A stretch of 64,000 bases of DNA from contig JAZDEY010000068.1 in NCBI GenBank assembly GCA_043808325.1, positions 1 to 64,000 of the forward strand, in the 5' to 3' direction. Below, piece by piece: positions 61,934 to 64,000 of the stretch; position 1 is the stretch's first letter, and the number at the start of each line of letters is the position of its first letter. The notes below the pieces were generated by a model. It was not told where the DNA came from and did no database searches. It saw only the letters and a program-made list of their open reading frames with translations. The stretch is from JAZDEY01 sp043808325 [NCBI: Candidatus Eiseniibacteriota bacterium]. Its GTDB lineage: Bacteria; Arandabacterota; Arandabacteria; Arandabacterales. The position numbers and the translations under genes were made by a program.

Positions 61934-62458
61934 TTATGGCTTTGCCGGCTGCTTACTCTTGGGTTTTGCCTCAAGCGCAATCAATTCCTCAATCTTCTTC
62001 CGCAGCATCACTTCGTCGCCCGGGCGATAACCCTTGGTCGAGTAGAATACTTCGCCGCTACGCGCCAGCACAAAAGTGGTCGGTATCGCCACGACGCCGA
62101 ATTTCTTGGCAAGGGCCGCATCATCATCACGATACACGGGCATCACTATCCCACGTCCTTTCAAGAACTGAACCAACGCGTCCTTGCTGAGCCCCCGGTC
62201 GAGCGAGATTGCCGCAAACCTGACTCCCTTCGGGTCCAGCTCCTGGTACACCTTCTGGAGCTGGGGCATCTCCGCCCGGCAAGGCCCACACCAGGTTGCC
62301 CAGAAGTTCAACACCACCGGCCCTTTGGCCAAGAGGCTGCTGAGGAGGGTCTTCTTGCCGTCAAGGTCGGTCAGCACCGGCCCCTGCGAAGTGCCCGCCG
62401 CCGCAAGGCCCGGAAGGATCAGGGTCGCTACCAACAAAAGTCCAATCAGCTTCATCAT
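61934..62458 (-). CDS. TlpA/ResA-type thioredoxin-fold protein
   Basis: 174 residues. Signal peptide or anchor at 2-21, then a thioredoxin fold with WCGPC (Cys57, Cys60) and cis-Pro in AIPTTFVL. Peroxiredoxin-like extracytoplasmic thiol reductants of this family reduce disulfides, for example in cytochrome c maturation or cell-surface proteins. It heads the run leading to MvhD and hyp genes, though a 73-base gap separates them. Confidence 0.9.
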   Translation of the reverse strand: MMKLIGLLLVATLILPGLAAAGTSQGPVLTDLDGKKTLLSSLLAKGPVVLNFWATWCGPCRAEMPQLQKVYQELDPKGVRFAAISLDRGLSKDALVQFLKGRGIVMPVYRDDDAALAKKFGVVAIPTTFVLARSGEVFYSTKGYRPGDEVMLRKKIEELIALEAKPKSKQPAKP

Positions 62459-62482
62459 AGAACCTCAGCCAACATACACTTG

Positions 62483-62511
62483 AGTTTAGCAGGTGGCCCC
62501 TCCCGAGTCAA
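62483..62511 (-). promoter_or_regulatory. Promoter of tlpA and probably the hyp run
   Basis: TTGACT (62511-62506), 17-base spacer, TAAACT (62488-62483). About 24 bases before the tlpA ATG. Confidence 0.65.
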
Positions 62512-62608
62512 GCGACGGGCGCGGCGGTGTGCTTGCCTCTTGCCAAAGGCGCCGCCTCCCGGTAGCTTCAGGGGCGGGCTGGTGGTTCGGCGGCGCTCCG
62601 GAGGGACT

Positions 62609-63505
62609 GTGGGCAAGGAGAGACTCGACTTTTTCAGATCGCATCTGGAGGCCTGCAGCCTCTGTCCTCGGGCGTGCGGGGTAAATCGCCTGGCCGGGGA
62701 GATCGGGGTCTGCAGGGCCGGCGCAAGACTTAAGGTTGCAAGTCACTGCGTCCACATAGGTGAGGAGCCTCCGATCTCCGGCAAGAGGGGCTCCGGAACC
62801 ATCTTCTTTTCACACTGCAGCATGGCCTGTGTTTACTGCCAGAATTACCCCATCAGCCAACTCGGCCATGGCAACTACGTTGAGATCGAAGACCTTGCGG
62901 GAATGATGCTCTCACTTGAGAGAAGGTGCGCTCACAACATCAATCTTGTGACCGCCACTCATTTCCTGCCGCAGATTGTGGCGGCGATCGACCTGGCGAG
63001 GCAAAGAGGGCTCCGCTTGCCGATCGTCTATAACGACAGCGGCTACGAAAGGCCGGAAATCATAGGGGCGCTCGAAGGTGTCGTCCAGGTCTATCTGGCC
63101 GACATGAGATACGCAACCGCCGAGGCCGCGGCCAAGTACTCCGGTGCTCCCGATTACCCCGCCTTCAACAGGCTCGCCATAAAGGAAATGCTCGCTCGAG
63201 TCGGGAATCTGCGATGCCGGGACGGTGCGGCCGAAGGCGGACTGATAATAAGGCATCTTATGCTCCCATCTCTGCTTGCCGAGACTGAGACAATCCTGGA
63301 ATTCATATCGAGCGAAGTCTCCCGGGATGCGACGGTCAGTCTGATGACGCAGTATTTCCCAGCGAACAAAGCCCACCTCTACCCGGAGCTTAACCGTAAG
63401 ATAACCAAGGAAGAATACGAGGCCGCCGTCGCGTTGCTCGACAGGTTCGGCCTCGACAACGGCTGGGTTCAGGATACCGAATCCTCAAGCCCTCCCGTGG
63501 CCTAA
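62609..63505 (+). CDS. PflX-type radical SAM protein (COG1313)
   Basis: 298 residues from GTG 62609, preceded by GGAGGGAC; the frame open to 61907 is antisense to tlpA. An N-terminal Cys set (Cys16, Cys19, Cys23, Cys35) resembles an auxiliary cluster or zinc site. The radical SAM motif CSMACVYC (Cys70, Cys74, Cys77) binds [4Fe-4S] and SAM. The family is annotated as pyruvate-formate-lyase-activating-enzyme-like PflX, but no substrate is established and no glycyl-radical enzyme is in the window. Confidence 0.9.
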   Translation: MGKERLDFFRSHLEACSLCPRACGVNRLAGEIGVCRAGARLKVASHCVHIGEEPPISGKRGSGTIFFSHCSMACVYCQNYPISQLGHGNYVEIEDLAGMMLSLERRCAHNINLVTATHFLPQIVAAIDLARQRGLRLPIVYNDSGYERPEIIGALEGVVQVYLADMRYATAEAAAKYSGAPDYPAFNRLAIKEMLARVGNLRCRDGAAEGGLIIRHLMLPSLLAETETILEFISSEVSRDATVSLMTQYFPANKAHLYPELNRKITKEEYEAAVALLDRFGLDNGWVQDTESSSPPVA

Positions 63506-63527
63506 AGAGCCACACCCGCCGGGCCGA

Positions 63528-63533
63528 TATAAT
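63528..63533 (+). promoter_or_regulatory. Consensus -10 element before the last gene
   Basis: TATAAT, perfect -10. No matching TTGACA at 16-18 bases upstream, so the promoter may be weak or activator-dependent. A small GTGGC/GCCAC hairpin around the radical SAM stop codon lies just upstream. Confidence 0.4.
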
Positions 63534-63582
63534 AGCAGACACCGATTCGACAAGAAACCAAGCAGTTGAAGGAGAGATTAGG

Positions 63583-64000
63583 TTGCGTGGGACCGTCGCA
63601 GGGAATTCCATATCCGGCTCGCCGAATGCGGGGACGGCAGCCCCGTTCCCACCGAGACAACTGGACCTACCGATCGACCAATATGCCCTGCTGGTGAGAA
63701 TGCACTCCTCGCCCTCGGCAATAGTGGTCGCCGACTCGGGCAACCTGCCCAGATCAGGCGAGCTGCCGTTTGAGATCTTCCCCATTGCAGATCTCACGTC
63801 AAGCGCGGAAACCACGATCGCGACCGCCGATGAGCTCAGCCGCACGAGGCTCGCGGAGATCTTCGCACCGGATCCCACCAAATCGGTGAAATCGATTCCG
63901 CTCACCCCCACGTCCGACATGACGGCAAGCCTCCTGGTCAAGACCTCACCGGCAAGCCTCACAGAGACCCTGAGAAGCATCCACGGAGGTCGTGCAGACG
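63583..64000 (+). CDS. Unidentified protein, truncated by the window edge
   Basis: 139 codons from TTG 63583 with an AAGGAG site 8 bases upstream, open to the end of the window. The first 25 residues are small and polar with Pro, then QLDLPIDQYALLVRM and SAIVVADSGN suggest a folded domain. Rich in Ser, Thr, Pro and Ala. No family recognised. The opposite strand also has an open frame here (63390-63980) that overlaps the radical SAM gene and looks like a shadow. Confidence 0.55.
   Translation, partial: MRGTVAGNSISGSPNAGTAAPFPPRQLDLPIDQYALLVRMHSSPSAIVVADSGNLPRSGELPFEIFPIADLTSSAETTIATADELSRTRLAEIFAPDPTKSVKSIPLTPTSDMTASLLVKTSPASLTETLRSIHGGRAD

Noticed and set aside
61907-62608. Upstream extension of the radical SAM frame
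   Set aside because: It is antisense to tlpA and its promoter; GTG 62609 has a ribosome site and gives the family N-terminus.
63390-63980. 196-codon minus-strand frame at the right edge
   Set aside because: It overlaps the end of the radical SAM gene; the plus strand has a ribosome site and -10 element, and the minus-strand protein has no recognisable features.

Overview
The window is a dense, high-GC (roughly 58-60% by eye) bacterial chromosome segment with about 60 protein genes, three tRNA genes and one transposon fragment. Short spacers, many few-base gene overlaps and frequent TTG/GTG starts are typical throughout. Promoters are sigma70-like (TTGACA-N16-18-TATATT and variants). Bacterial housekeeping genes (RNase Y, ZapA, MurJ, DXS/IspH isoprenoid route, ScpAB, bacterial-type ProRS with an insertion domain) rule out an archaeon. 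The [NiFe] hydrogenase, the complete hyp set, ferredoxin-type DUF362 proteins, a corrinoid-activator-like protein and a bacterial microcompartment point to an anaerobe. The phylum cannot be fixed from this window. The gene order (thrS-infC-rplT-pheST-zapA-rny-ymdB-folD-xseAB-ispA-dxs-nadK-recN) is widespread, and I only suspect an uncultured deep-branching lineage.

Layout. 1-236: edge of an IS3-family element abutting a rhodanese gene. 200-2109: rhodanese, SGNH hydrolase, leader and promoter. 2228-20714 (minus strand): one long run from tRNA-Val through thrS, infC, rplT, pheST, zapA, rny, ymdB, folD, xseAB, ispA, dxs, nadK and recN to a DUF362 ferredoxin protein. 20788-28776 (minus): an apparent operon starting at a promoter at 28776: M50 protease, trpS, scpA, scpB, rluB, cmk, plsC, ispH, S1 protein. 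28795-35791 (minus): murJ, uvrC, ogt, MBL hydrolase, xerD, CCA/poly(A) polymerase family. 35817-37214 (plus): glycosyltransferase and rpsT. 37227-38948: proS.

39002-45480 (minus) is the standout region: a compact microcompartment (BMC) operon. It encodes PduL, two hexamer shell proteins, three EutN-type pentamers, a PduT-like Fe-S trimer, a PduS/RnfC-like flavo-iron-sulfur protein, a CoA-acylating aldehyde dehydrogenase and a class II sugar-phosphate aldolase. Upstream lies a [2Fe-2S]-ASKHA protein of the corrinoid reductive-activator family. No diol dehydratase, ethanolamine lyase, glycyl-radical enzyme or alcohol dehydrogenase is encoded. The simplest reading is an aldolase-fed aldehyde-to-acyl-phosphate compartment whose electrons leave through PduS and the Fe-S trimer rather than to an alcohol.

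47860-49794 holds a SLOG-like Rossmann plus four-helix membrane protein (candidate conflict effector) and tRNA-Ala. 49830-51588: tRNA-Leu, a second DUF362 protein and a CpXC protein. 51704-55074 (plus): a lipid-exported or secreted cyclophilin and a group-3-type [NiFe] hydrogenase small and large subunit. 55116-62511 (minus): thioredoxin-like protein, MvhD-like subunit, hydrogenase maturation protease, hypA, B, F, C, D, E. The right end carries a PflX-type radical SAM protein and an unidentified gene cut by the window edge. No CRISPR array, rRNA, origin or canonical hairpin-plus-T-run terminator was seen.
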